A stretch of 64,000 nt of DNA, from NCBI GenBank assembly GCA_000620205.1, contig JHVP01000004.1, positions 480,424 to 544,423 on the forward strand, in the 5' to 3' direction. Below the pieces are notes generated by a model that saw only the letters and a program-made list of their open reading frames with translations, did no database searches and was not told where the DNA came from. The stretch is from Geodermatophilaceae bacterium URHA0031. Lineage in GTDB: Bacteria; Actinomycetota; Actinomycetes; Mycobacteriales; Geodermatophilaceae. Below are positions 54,142 through 62,679 of this stretch, in pieces. Position numbers and translations under genes: made by a program. Each line of letters starts with the position of its first letter. Position 1 is the stretch's first letter.

Positions 54142-55253
54142 GTCCTGCTCCTTTCCGTGGTGGGGCGGGTCTGGTCGATCGGAGCAGAGCTGGGCGGCGG
54201 AGCGCCGGTCCAGGCGGTCCGGAGCAGGGCCTCGATGCCCCCCCGGGTGACCGGCCGGGGGTTGGCGTAGGGATTGGCAGCGGCGAGTTCGGCCACGCGT
54301 GGGATGTCGTCCTCGGCCATGCCGAGCTCGCGCAGCGAGCGCGGGGCGCCGAGCCGACCGGCCAGCTCCCACAGTTCGCCAGCGGGGTCGGGCACGCCAC
54401 CTAGCGCGCGGGAGAGCGCAGCGACCGCTTCGGGAGCGGCGGGGGCGTTGTAGGCCAGCGCGTGCGGCAGGACGACGGTGTGCGTCTGGGCGTGCGGAAG
54501 ATCGAGGGTGCCGCCCAAGGTGTGGCACAGCTTGTGGTGCAGCGACATCGTCGTCGCGGCGAGCACCGCCCCGCACAGCCAGGCGCCGTACTGCGCCTCG
54601 CCGCGGGCGTCGAGGTCAGACCCGTCGGCGACCACGCGTGGCAGCGCGACGGCCAGCGCCCGGACGCCCTCCTCGGCCATGAGGGAGACGATCGGCGTCG
54701 CGTCGGGGGCGTACAGACCCTCGACTGCATGGGCGACGGCGTTCATCCCGCTGGTCGCTGACATCTGCGCGGGAAGCGTAACCGTCACCTCGGGGTCGTA
54801 GACGACGCTGCGCGGGAGCACCCGGACGTCACGGCCGGTGCGCTTCTGGCCGCCCTCGGTCAGCCCCCACACCGGGGTCATCTCCGAGCCGGCGTACGTG
54901 GTCGGGACGGCGATCACCGGCAGGCCGTGCTCCAGGGCGATCGCCTTTCCCAGCCCGACGGCCGAGCCCCCGCCGACCGCGACGCAGCCATCGGCGCCGA
55001 GCTCGCGGGCGAGGTCCCGGGCCCGGGTGGCGACCTCGATCGGCACGTGCATCCGTGCCTCGGGAAGCACCCCGGCCGCCCGCTCGCCCAGCGCGGCCGC
55101 CACCATTCGGCCGGTGTCCTCCTGCTCGGGGGAGCACAGGACCAGCACGCGGGTCAGCCCCAGGGCCGCCACCTCGTCGGGCAGCTTGGTCAGCGAGCCG
55201 GCGCCGAACACCACCCGCATGGGCAGCGCCTGGTGGACGAACGGTCGGATCAT
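54138..55253 (-). CDS. Maleylacetate reductase (iron-type alcohol dehydrogenase family)
   Basis: A 371-residue enzyme that reduces maleylacetate to 3-oxoadipate with NAD(P)H, joining hydroxyquinol degradation to the beta-ketoadipate route. It has GGGSAVGLGKAIALEHGLP for nucleotide binding, PTTYAGSEMTPVWGLTEGGQK, MNAVAHAVEG, and LHHKLCHTLGGTLDLPHAQT with the metal-site His residues seen in this subfamily. The TYAGSEMTPVWGLT motif is specific for maleylacetate reductases within the Fe-ADH group. ATG 55253 overlaps the dioxygenase stop by 4 bases, so the two steps are coupled. Confidence 0.94.
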   Translation of the reverse strand: MIRPFVHQALPMRVVFGAGSLTKLPDEVAALGLTRVLVLCSPEQEDTGRMVAAALGERAAGVLPEARMHVPIEVATRARDLARELGADGCVAVGGGSAVGLGKAIALEHGLPVIAVPTTYAGSEMTPVWGLTEGGQKRTGRDVRVLPRSVVYDPEVTVTLPAQMSATSGMNAVAHAVEGLYAPDATPIVSLMAEEGVRALAVALPRVVADGSDLDARGEAQYGAWLCGAVLAATTMSLHHKLCHTLGGTLDLPHAQTHTVVLPHALAYNAPAAPEAVAALSRALGGVPDPAGELWELAGRLGAPRSLRELGMAEDDIPRVAELAAANPYANPRPVTRGGIEALLRTAWTGAPPPSSAPIDQTRPTTERSRT

Positions 55254-56263
55254 GACGCACCCCCTTCGAAGGCTCCCTCGGCGAGGGTCGGCTGCGCGTC
55301 CGCCTCCCGGGGTGCCGGTGGCGCGGCGACAGGAGGGCTGTCGGCACGCAGCAGGGTCAGGTCGAAGGTCAGCGTGTGGAACGGGTTGGGCAGGCCCACC
55401 TCGGCCGCCCGGGCAGGGTCGTCGACCTCGGGCACGTCGCGGATCAGGCTGTCCTTGACCCCGAAGACCGCGTCGGAGTCCAGGTAGGGGCTGTCGGCCA
55501 CGAACACGTGCGTGGTCACCGGCCGATAGCCCGGTGCGGAGACGATGAAGTGCAGGTGCGCCGGGCGGTTGGGATGCCGCCCGGTGGCCGCCAGCAGCTG
55601 CCCGACCGGGCCGTCGTCCGGGATCGGGTAGTAGCGCGGTACCACCGAGCGGAACCAGAACCGGCCCTCGGCGTCGGCGGTGAACAGCCCGCGCAGGTTC
55701 CCGGGCGGTTGGATGCCGGGCTGTTGGACGTCGTAGAAGCCGTCCTCGTTTGTCTGCCAGACGTCGACGGTCGCGCCCGCCAGCGGTTCGCCGTAGGGAC
55801 CGGTCACCTGCCCCGACACCAGGCATGGCGTGCCCTTGCCGTCGAGGTTGATGTCGTCACCCGGCTGCCGCTCCGGGGACTCCGTCATGTGGAACGGGCC
55901 CAGCACGGTGGACTCGGTCGATGTGCCGCCGGTGCGGTGGTTGATCGTCTCCACCAGCATCGAGACACCGAGGACATCCGAGAGCAGGATGAACTCCTGC
56001 CGCACGTCGCTGCACATCTGCCCGGTGCGGGTGAGGAAGTCGATCGCCGCGCCCCACTCCTCCTCGGTCAGCTCGACCTCCTTGACGAAGGCGTGCAGGT
56101 GGTGCACCAGCGAGGTCAGGACCTCCTGCAGCCGCGCATTCGGAGTGTGGGCGAAGCTGGCGGCGACCACCTCGGCCGACCGCTCCTCGGTGAACAGCTC
56201 GCCGCCGGCCCGGGAGGGTGCCTGCGGGGCGGGGGACACGGTGTGGCTGGGCGCAGCGGTCAT
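55250..56263 (-). CDS. Hydroxyquinol 1,2-dioxygenase (intradiol)
   Basis: A 337-residue non-haem Fe(III) intradiol dioxygenase. N-terminal dimerisation helices (about 45-110) contain VKEVELTEEEWGAAIDFL. The Fe ligands appear as Tyr177 (DGFYDVQ), Tyr212 (PRYYPIP), His236 and His238 (PAHLHF). The motif VGQLLAATGRHPNRPAHLHF and MTESPERQPGDDI favour hydroxyquinol over catechol or chlorocatechol enzymes, as does the downstream maleylacetate reductase. It would cleave 1,2,4-trihydroxybenzene to maleylacetate. The C-terminal 40 residues are an Ala/Pro-rich extension. GGAGG precedes ATG 56263. Confidence 0.93.
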   Translation of the reverse strand: MTAAPSHTVSPAPQAPSRAGGELFTEERSAEVVAASFAHTPNARLQEVLTSLVHHLHAFVKEVELTEEEWGAAIDFLTRTGQMCSDVRQEFILLSDVLGVSMLVETINHRTGGTSTESTVLGPFHMTESPERQPGDDINLDGKGTPCLVSGQVTGPYGEPLAGATVDVWQTNEDGFYDVQQPGIQPPGNLRGLFTADAEGRFWFRSVVPRYYPIPDDGPVGQLLAATGRHPNRPAHLHFIVSAPGYRPVTTHVFVADSPYLDSDAVFGVKDSLIRDVPEVDDPARAAEVGLPNPFHTLTFDLTLLRADSPPVAAPPAPREADAQPTLAEGAFEGGAS

Positions 56264-56299
56264 GACGGGCCTCCGGGCGCGAGTCGGCGATGGGTCGGG

Positions 56300-57199
56300 T
56301 CAGCTGGCCGAGGCCACGAGGGCCTCCGCGGCGTCGAGCGCCCGGAGCGTGGCTTCGCGGGCGCGGGTGAGTCCCTCGCGGATGGGCAGCTGCCGGTGTT
56401 CGGTGGAGATGATCTCCACGCCCCAGTGGCCGCGGTAGCCCGCGCGGTGGACGGCGGCGATGAAGGCGGGGACGTCGAAGACGCCGTCCCCGGGGAGGCG
56501 GCGGGTGTTGACCGTGTCCTCCCACAACGTGCCGACGACGTGTTCGTCGGCGTCATCGAGCTCGACGATGAACAGGTGCTCGACCGGCAGGATCCGCTCC
56601 AGCTCGGCGTAGCTGGTTCCGCCGCGGTGAACGTGCCAGGTGTCGACGGTCAGCCCGCCGTACCGGTTGCCCACGGCGGTGACGAACTCGACGCCGGCCT
56701 GGATGGTCGTCAGGTTGGTCATCGGCATGGGCTCCAACGCGACCCGCGTGCCGGCATCGCCCGCCTGGTTGGCGAGATGGTCGAAGTCGTCGTGGAACCG
56801 CGCAGGATCGACCGGCCGGTCACCGCCCTCGGCGGCGATCTTGATGGTCCGGGCGCCGAGGACCTCAGCGGCCTGGAGCAGGAGAGTGCGCCGCTGGTCG
56901 GAGATGCGTCGCCGCTCGTCGGTGGTCCACCACCAAGGCAGGACCTCCAGCTCGACGTGCCGGATGCCGGCGCCGTCGAAGATCCGGCGCAGCTCCGTCA
57001 GACCGATGGTGTCCCGAGCGATCGCCAGGTCGGCGTGCAGCAGGCCGAACCCCTCCCAGCCGACCTCGGCCGCGATCTCGATCCGGGTCCGCAGGTCGAC
57101 GGGGCTGACCTCGTCGCCGCGGTCGGGGGCCGCGTCCCCGGCCGAGGTCCAGCAGGTGGCCAGCAGCTCGCGGTTGGTGGTGGTCGGGCCGGGCGTCAT
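56300..57199 (-). CDS. TIM-barrel sugar isomerase/epimerase-like protein
   Basis: A 299-residue member of the xylose-isomerase-like TIM barrel (AP endonuclease 2) superfamily. Strands and metal acids are seen in HVELEVLPWW (Glu), RVALEPMPMT (Glu), GGLTVDTWHVHRGG (Asp, His), FIVELDDAD and WGVEIISTEHRQLP (Glu). This metal set occurs in inosose dehydratase (IolE), hydroxypyruvate isomerase and C-glycoside deglycosidase subunits; I cannot choose. It resembles the 61774 protein through the whole length (both begin ELLATCWTxAGDAAP). GAGGAAG precedes ATG 57199. Confidence 0.9.
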   Translation of the reverse strand: MTPGPTTTNRELLATCWTSAGDAAPDRGDEVSPVDLRTRIEIAAEVGWEGFGLLHADLAIARDTIGLTELRRIFDGAGIRHVELEVLPWWWTTDERRRISDQRRTLLLQAAEVLGARTIKIAAEGGDRPVDPARFHDDFDHLANQAGDAGTRVALEPMPMTNLTTIQAGVEFVTAVGNRYGGLTVDTWHVHRGGTSYAELERILPVEHLFIVELDDADEHVVGTLWEDTVNTRRLPGDGVFDVPAFIAAVHRAGYRGHWGVEIISTEHRQLPIREGLTRAREATLRALDAAEALVASAS

Positions 57200-57245
57200 G
57201 GCATCTTCCTCAAGGCGTGGCGGGCGGTGGCTGTGGATGGCGGTG

Positions 57246-58268
57246 TCACGGGCCCGCGGGGCCGGCGTACAGATCGGGCCGGTCCGGCAGCGCGATGGCG
57301 ACCCGACCGCCCGCGTGGAGCGACTGCAGTGCTGCGTCCGAGACGACCTGCGCGATGAAGCCGTCCCAGGCGCCGGGGCCCAGCGGCTGCCGCCCGGCGG
57401 CGGCGGTGTCGGCCCACTCGCGCAGCTCGATGTCGTAGGAGAGTGCGAAGCGTTCCCGCCAGTCGGCCGGGACGAGCCCGGCGGCGGCGCCGTCGCGGCG
57501 GATGGTGACCGGTGCGGGGTCGGCCAGCTCGACGGTGCCGGTCTCGCCGGAGATCTCGCAGCGGATCTCGTAGCCGTAGTGGATGTTGACCGACACCTCG
57601 ACGTCGACGAGCACCCCGTCGGCCATCTCGAACAGCACCAGCAGCGGGTCCTGCAGCTTGCCGCCGCGGCTGCTCCTCCGCGGGGTGAGGACCTGGACGG
57701 CAGCGATCTCCTGGCCGAGCAACCAGCGCAGCTCGTCGATCTCGTGGATGGCGGTGTCGGCGATGGACATGTCCCGGGTGTAGTGCGGCGGCGACGAGGC
57801 GTTGCGATGCGCGCAGTGGACCAGCAGCGGGGCCCCGATCGCGCCCCCGTCCAGCGCCTGCTTGAGCGCCCGGTGCGCCGGGTCGTAGCGGCGGTTGAAG
57901 CCGACCTGGACCAGCCGGCGGCCGGCGGCGACCTCTGCGTCCACGATGCGCCCGCAGGCTTCCTGCGTGATCGCCAGTGGCTTCTCGCAGAACACCGGCT
58001 TGCCGGCGGCGACGGCGGCCAACACATACGGCTCGTGCGTGGGCCCCCAGGAGGTGACGACCACGGCGTCGACCGCGTCCCAGGCGATCAGGTCCTCACC
58101 AGAGGGCAGCGCCTTCGCCGTCGGTAGTCCTCCGGCCACGGCCGCCGCACGGTCTGTGTCGGCATCAGCGACTGCGACCACCCGACTGCCACCGGTGCCG
58201 CCGTCGAGCCGGCGGATGTGCTCCTGGCCGATCATGCCGACCCCGATGACTCCGACGTCCAGCGTCAC
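57246..58268 (-). CDS. Gfo/Idh/MocA family dehydrogenase, first gene of the catabolic operon
   Basis: A 340-residue NAD(P)-dependent dehydrogenase. VGVIGVGMIGQEHIRRL is the nucleotide-binding start, FCEKPLAI the conserved EKP, QVGFNRRYDPAHRAL and the DTAIHEIDELRWLLGQ segment with catalytic Asp/His. It is close to myo-inositol 2-dehydrogenase-like proteins. GTG 58268 is chosen because GAGGAGG lies 6 bases upstream; the longer frame to 58340 runs through the promoter. The gene starts a six-gene run in which spacings are 46 bases or less or overlaps. Confidence 0.92.
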   Translation of the reverse strand: MTLDVGVIGVGMIGQEHIRRLDGGTGGSRVVAVADADTDRAAAVAGGLPTAKALPSGEDLIAWDAVDAVVVTSWGPTHEPYVLAAVAAGKPVFCEKPLAITQEACGRIVDAEVAAGRRLVQVGFNRRYDPAHRALKQALDGGAIGAPLLVHCAHRNASSPPHYTRDMSIADTAIHEIDELRWLLGQEIAAVQVLTPRRSSRGGKLQDPLLVLFEMADGVLVDVEVSVNIHYGYEIRCEISGETGTVELADPAPVTIRRDGAAAGLVPADWRERFALSYDIELREWADTAAAGRQPLGPGAWDGFIAQVVSDAALQSLHAGGRVAIALPDRPDLYAGPAGP

Positions 58269-58321
58269 AACGCCCTCCTCGACTCCTCGTCCGGTCCGCC
58301 CGTACGGCCGCGATGAACTCA

Positions 58322-58380
58322 AGGCTGTGGCCTCCGCCACCGTGCGGTCAACGTCGGCGAACCCTCAAAATCCCCTCATC
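58322..58380 (-). promoter_or_regulatory. Shared motif upstream of the catabolic operon
   Basis: Read on the minus strand: a GAGGGGATTTTGAGGG box, GACGTTGACCG, then GTGGC-N4-GCCAC (58327-58340). The same arrangement stands before the MFS gene (60424-60480). TTGACC may be a -35 element, and the palindrome the operator of the LacI-type regulator encoded nearby. Confidence 0.55.
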
Positions 58381-58838
58381 ACCGGCCGCAGACGGAGCCT
58401 CGGTCCCGACGCCCGTCGCGGGACGACGTCCATCTACCGGATCTCCGGAACCCCGTCGGGCCGGGAGCACGACCGGAAGTTGCGCGGTGTGCATCTCCGG
58501 CCGGGTCGCGGCGAGCACTCGAGGTGGCGCTGGCGGGTGCTCAACCGCCCGATCGCGTTCGGCAGCGGCCCAGCTGGACCGGCCGCGCGCGGTCGATGGG
58601 GACCGTGGCCCGGCACGGCCCGCTGAGGCAGCGCAGCGCCTCCAGCCGGGGATCGCGCCACGCCGGATGCAGCCGGCGGCCACGTCAGAGCGCCAGCACG
58701 GCCTCGTCCGGGAGCGGAGGCACCCCTGACCGCTCCGCCAGGAGCGGACGACACAGCAGGACCTCGGTGGAAGCGGCAGTCTGCGCGCAGACGTCGCTTG
58801 CACCGAGGTCCTGTGCCGATCCGCTCGACCGGCTCCCG
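58381..58838. other. Intergenic region
   Basis: Between the catabolic operon promoter and the end of the MFS gene. No gene recognised; frames are low-complexity. Confidence 0.5.
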
Positions 58839-60368
58839 TCAGCGTGTGACCGTGACGGGAAGCGCCGGCTCAGTAGCTGAAGGCGGCGCCGGCAGCTCGT
58901 ACGCCACATGCGGTGCGTCGTGCTCGCGGAAGTCGTCCTCGATCTCCTCCAGCGTGCGGTCCCGGGTCTCGGGGCAGAACTTCACCACGAAGGCGAGCGA
59001 GCCCAGGTTGATGAGCACGAACATACCGAAGGTGACCGTCGGCCCGACCGCCGCGACCAGGGGTGGGAAGACGAAGGAGATCAGGGCGTTCACCGTCCAG
59101 ACGACGAAGACCGAGATCCCCATCGCGAACCCTCGGATCGTCATGGGGAAGATCTCGGACAGCAGCAGCCAGACGAGGATCCCGATGAAGCACTGGACGA
59201 ACGCGACGAACAGCATCATCGCTGCGAGGATGAGATAGCTCCGCGCGCTCGACGCCGGCAGCAGGAACGACGCGGCCAGGACCAGGTGCGCCCCGGCGAC
59301 TCCACTGAGGCCGGTGATCAGCAGCGGGCGCCGGTTGAAGTGCCCGAGCAGCACGATTCCGACGATCGTCATGACCACTGACGTGGCGCCGACGCCGATC
59401 GTCGCGACCAGCGCCGCACTGGTGCCGAGCCCGGTCGCTTCGAGGATCGTCGGCGCGTAGTAGTTCACCGTGTTGATGCCGGTGGCCTGCTGGACGACAC
59501 CCAGGCCGCACCCGACCCAGAGGATCCTGCGCATCCAGGGATAGGCCCGCAGATCCCGTAGCGCGGCACCTCTGTCCTCGGCGACATCCCGCTTCGCGTG
59601 CTCGGCGATGATCGTGAACTCCTCTGCAGCCTCGGCCGGCTCCCGGCCTTGCTGCAGCACCCGCCGGGCCTCGTCCAGGCGTCCCCGGACGGCGTACCAG
59701 CGGGGCGAGTCCGGCAGCGCCAGCATGCCCACGAGGAGGGCGACGGCCGGCACGGCGGAGACAGCCAGCATCCACCGCCAGACGTGCGGGTCCTGGATCA
59801 GGTTGTCGAGGAGGGCGTTGATGGCGAAGGCCAGGAACTGCCCCGTCACGATCATCAGCTCGTTGATGGTGACCATGCGGCCGCGGCTGTGCGCGGGCGC
59901 CATCTCCGCCAGGAAGACGGGCACGACGACCGATGCGGCACCGACGCCCAGGCCGAGGACGATCCTGGCGATCACCATGACCGGGACGTTCGGCGCGGTG
60001 GCGCAGCCGATGGCACCGAGGAGGAACAGGCCGGCACACACGAGCAGGCTCTGCTTTCGACCCAGCGCGTCGGCGATCCTCCCTCCCAGCAGCGCGCCGA
60101 CCGCGGCTCCCGGGAAGAGGAGCACGCTGACCACCGTCGCCTCGGTGATCGGGGTCAGGTGTAGGTCGCTCCTCATGTAGAGCAACGCACCCGAGATGAC
60201 ACCCGTGTCGTAGCCGAAGAGCAGGCCGCCCAGCGACGAGATGACCGTCAGCTTGACGAGGAAGCGCCTGCGCTTCCGCGCACCGGGGGATGGCGCCCCC
60301 GAGACGCTCCGGTCACGTTCGGCATCTTGTTCCGCGAATCCGCTTCCTTGCGGTGGGGAGATCTGCAC
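58839..60368 (-). CDS. MFS sugar porter
   Basis: A 509-residue proton-coupled sugar or polyol importer with 12 helices. Sugar-porter signatures are GGLLFGYDTGVISGA (helix 1), GRIADALGRKQSLLV (loop 2-3), LPDSPRWYAVRGRLDEAR at the helix 6 end, QQATGINTVNYYAPTI (helix 7), GRP-like FNRRPLL, and CPETRDRTLEEIEDDF at the end. The closest named relatives carry xylose, galactose or myo-inositol. GTG 60368 has AAGGAGG 5 bases upstream. It is transcribed separately from the operon to its left but has the same upstream motif, so both are probably induced by the same substrate. Confidence 0.94.
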   Translation of the reverse strand: MQISPPQGSGFAEQDAERDRSVSGAPSPGARKRRRFLVKLTVISSLGGLLFGYDTGVISGALLYMRSDLHLTPITEATVVSVLLFPGAAVGALLGGRIADALGRKQSLLVCAGLFLLGAIGCATAPNVPVMVIARIVLGLGVGAASVVVPVFLAEMAPAHSRGRMVTINELMIVTGQFLAFAINALLDNLIQDPHVWRWMLAVSAVPAVALLVGMLALPDSPRWYAVRGRLDEARRVLQQGREPAEAAEEFTIIAEHAKRDVAEDRGAALRDLRAYPWMRRILWVGCGLGVVQQATGINTVNYYAPTILEATGLGTSAALVATIGVGATSVVMTIVGIVLLGHFNRRPLLITGLSGVAGAHLVLAASFLLPASSARSYLILAAMMLFVAFVQCFIGILVWLLLSEIFPMTIRGFAMGISVFVVWTVNALISFVFPPLVAAVGPTVTFGMFVLINLGSLAFVVKFCPETRDRTLEEIEDDFREHDAPHVAYELPAPPSATEPALPVTVTR

Positions 60369-60423
60369 GACGGCCTCCTTGACTCGCTGGCGGGCCGCCG
60401 GCGCGGACCCTGCCGCACCAAGG

Positions 60424-60480
60424 TTGTGGGCTGCGCCACAAGACGGTCAACGTCGCACATCCCTCAAAAGCCCATCATGA
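60424..60480 (-). promoter_or_regulatory. Shared motif upstream of the MFS gene
   Basis: Read on the minus strand: ATGATGGGCTTTTGAGGG, GACGTTGACCG, then the perfect palindrome TTGTGG-N6-CCACAA (60424-60441). The 58322-58380 motif agrees in order, spacing and most bases. It overlaps the last codons of the regulator gene. Confidence 0.55.
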
Positions 60481-61521
60481 AGACGCCAGGAGAGCCTCGA
60501 CGGGAATGTTGTGCGGGGTGACGACCTGGACCGCGGAGTGCCAGGAGTGCGGCGCGCCGGGCAGTGCGCCGTGGGTCTGCATGACCACGTGGCAGGCGCG
60601 GCGCAGGTCGAGCGCGAGGTCATGGTGCAGCACCGCCGACAACCGCCCGGATTGCAGCAGCGCGAGGTTCTCGGCATCCAGGTCGTGCGCCACGAAGGCC
60701 CGGCTCCGGCGCCCCCCGTCGGCGAAGGCGGCGACGATCGCGGCGTTGCCACCGGTGGCGTACAGCGAGTAGACGGCGGTGATCTCCGGATCGCCGGCGA
60801 GCGCATCGCAGACCAGGGCCCTCAACGCCTCGGGGTCTCCGCTGCGGTCGACCAGGTCGACCTGCCGCCGTTCCGGGCGCAGCGAGCGCAGGGTCGCGCG
60901 GAAGCCCATCTCCCGGTCGTCCTCGCCGCGGAAGGACCCGGTCCCCCTGGTGACCAGCACCGCGCCACCGTCGTCGCCGAGCCACTGGTCGAGCAGGTAG
61001 GCCGCCGTCGCCCCGGCGGCCCGGTTGTCCAGTCCGACGTAGGCCGAGCGGCGGCTGGTCGGCAGGTCGGTGACGAGCGTGACGACCGGGATGCCGGCCA
61101 CCGCCAGCCGGTCGACCGCGGCCACGATGACAGGGTGGTCCGGGGCCTTGAGGACGACGCCCTGCGAGCCGCGCCGCGCGATCCCGTCCATCGTGGCCAC
61201 CAGTTCGGCGACCGGCGGGGACTCTGCGAGGTGGAACCGGGCCCGGAACGTGGCCGGGCGCACCAGGGGGAGCTGGGATTCCAACGCCGCCCTCACCGAC
61301 GCGGAGAACCGGGCGGGCGCGTCGACCACCAGGTCGAGGAAGAACGTCCGTCCGGTCAGCCGCAACTGGGAGCGCTGCCGGTGCAGATCTGCGATGGCAC
61401 GCTGGACCTCGTCGATGGTGCTCTGCCGGACCCCGCCGCGGGCGTTGAGCACTCGGTCGACAGTCGCCTCGGAGACGCCTGCCTGACGGGCGATCTCGCG
61501 GATGGGATACGGGTGAGACAC
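60475..61521 (-). CDS. LacI-family transcriptional regulator
   Basis: A 348-residue repressor/activator. The N-terminal helix-turn-helix and hinge read IREIARQAGVSEATVDRVLN and ARGGVRQSTIDEVQRAI. The periplasmic-binding-like core (about 60-340) has VDAPARFSASVRAALESQLP, KAPDHPVIVAAVDRLAVAGI, SAYVGLDNRAAGATAAYLLD and AVYSLYATGGNAAIVAAFAD, the pattern of sugar-binding regulators of the RbsR/IolR-like kind. GTG 61521 is used, since the longer upstream frame is low-complexity. It is divergent from the TIM-barrel gene at 61774 and precedes the MFS gene. It probably controls this and the operon motif. Confidence 0.93.
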   Translation of the reverse strand: MSHPYPIREIARQAGVSEATVDRVLNARGGVRQSTIDEVQRAIADLHRQRSQLRLTGRTFFLDLVVDAPARFSASVRAALESQLPLVRPATFRARFHLAESPPVAELVATMDGIARRGSQGVVLKAPDHPVIVAAVDRLAVAGIPVVTLVTDLPTSRRSAYVGLDNRAAGATAAYLLDQWLGDDGGAVLVTRGTGSFRGEDDREMGFRATLRSLRPERRQVDLVDRSGDPEALRALVCDALAGDPEITAVYSLYATGGNAAIVAAFADGGRRSRAFVAHDLDAENLALLQSGRLSAVLHHDLALDLRRACHVVMQTHGALPGAPHSWHSAVQVVTPHNIPVEALLASS

Positions 61522-61624
61522 GCCGCTGAGTCTGAGGGGCAAATGATGGCTTGGCGAGGTTGTGGCCCCGCCGCGGACTCCGGCAGGCTCGATGGACCCA
61601 CCTGCCGGAGAAGGGAGCCACTTC

Positions 61625-61744
61625 ATGAGGGCCCACCACCCCCGGACCACCAGCTGGTTCACGGCGGATGACTGCTGCGTGGACGCCGTCGGCGCTGTCG
61701 GTGACAGCACCACGACGTGGACCGACCACGCCACCGTCCGCTGA
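61625..61744 (+). CDS. Short ORF, 39 residues, with a strong ribosome-binding site
   Basis: ATG 61625 is preceded by GAAGGGAG at a good distance. The peptide has MRAHHPRTTSWFT, DDCCVDAV, GAVGDSTTTW and ends HATVR. The Cys pair and acidic middle recall a DUF397 fragment (CV.VA...V.DS) but the match is weak. It ends 29 bases before the TIM-barrel gene, so it may be a translated leader. No function is assigned. Confidence 0.4.
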   Translation: MRAHHPRTTSWFTADDCCVDAVGAVGDSTTTWTDHATVR

Positions 61745-61773
61745 CGGCCCAGTCCCGGCATCCAGGAGCAGCG

Positions 61774-62679
61774 ATGGAGAGCGCCCGAGCACCGCAGCCC
61801 CCGGTCGACCACGCCGGTGGCGATGAACTGCTGGCCACGTGCTGGACCACGGCCGGAGACGCCGCCCCGTCACGGGAGGACTGGCGCAGCCCCGTTCCGC
61901 TGAAGGAGCGGATCGAGGCAGCGGCCGCCGCGGGGTTCACCGGCTTCGGAGTGCTCGCCGTCGACCTGGCTGTCGCCGAACGGGAGCACGGCCTGTCCGG
62001 CATCCAGGCGATGCTGGCGGACAACGGCCTCGTCCACCTGGAGCTGGAGGGACTGCCCGACTGGTGGGGTACCGGCCCCGCGCGGGCGCGATCGGATGAG
62101 CTCCGGCGGTTCATGCTGACCGCAGCCGAGGCCCTCGGCGCTCGTCACCTCAAGGTCACGCCCGATACCAGCGGGGCGCCGTGGGAGGCCGGGCACTGGG
62201 CCTCCGAGTTCGCGCTGCTCGCCGGACAGGCCGCCGCCGCCGGAGCGCGGCTCGGCATCGAGTTCCTGCCCTGGTCGAACATCCCGACCGCTCGAGAAGC
62301 GCTGCGGCTGGTCGAGGACGCCGGTCACCCCGCCGGCGGGGTCGTCGTCGACGTCTGGCACGTCGAGCGTGCCGGCACACCGGCGACCGAGCTCGCCGAG
62401 CTCCCCGCGAACCGGCTCGTCGGCGTGGAGCTGAACGACGCCGACGTCGAGGTCGTGGGCACGCTGTTCGAGGACACCGTCGACCGGCGCCGCTACTGCG
62501 GTGAGGGTTCGTTCGACCTGGCCGGCATCATCACCGCGCTGCGCGCCACCGGCTGGGCCGGCCCGTGGGGCGTCGAGATCCTCTCCACGGAGCACCGTCG
62601 GCTCGACGTCCGCCAGGCCGCCGCGCACGCCGCCGCCGCCGCTCGGGAGCTGCTCGCGACCACATCAGTCCCCCGGTGA
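61774..62679 (+). CDS. TIM-barrel sugar isomerase/epimerase-like protein
   Basis: A 301-residue paralogue of the 56300 protein. Shared features are ELLATCWTTAGDAAPSRED, HLELEGLPDWWG, GARLGIEFLPWSNI with Glu, GVVVDVWHVERAGT with Asp/His, VGVELNDADVEVVGTLFEDT and WGVEILSTEHRRL with Glu. Metal ligands are therefore conserved. ATG 61774 has AGGAG upstream. It is divergent from the LacI gene, with a 250-base control region that includes the short ORF. Substrate is unknown; two copies of the same fold in one cluster suggest two isomerisation or lyase steps, or subunits of one enzyme. Confidence 0.9.
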   Translation: MESARAPQPPVDHAGGDELLATCWTTAGDAAPSREDWRSPVPLKERIEAAAAAGFTGFGVLAVDLAVAEREHGLSGIQAMLADNGLVHLELEGLPDWWGTGPARARSDELRRFMLTAAEALGARHLKVTPDTSGAPWEAGHWASEFALLAGQAAAAGARLGIEFLPWSNIPTAREALRLVEDAGHPAGGVVVDVWHVERAGTPATELAELPANRLVGVELNDADVEVVGTLFEDTVDRRRYCGEGSFDLAGIITALRATGWAGPWGVEILSTEHRRLDVRQAAAHAAAAARELLATTSVPR

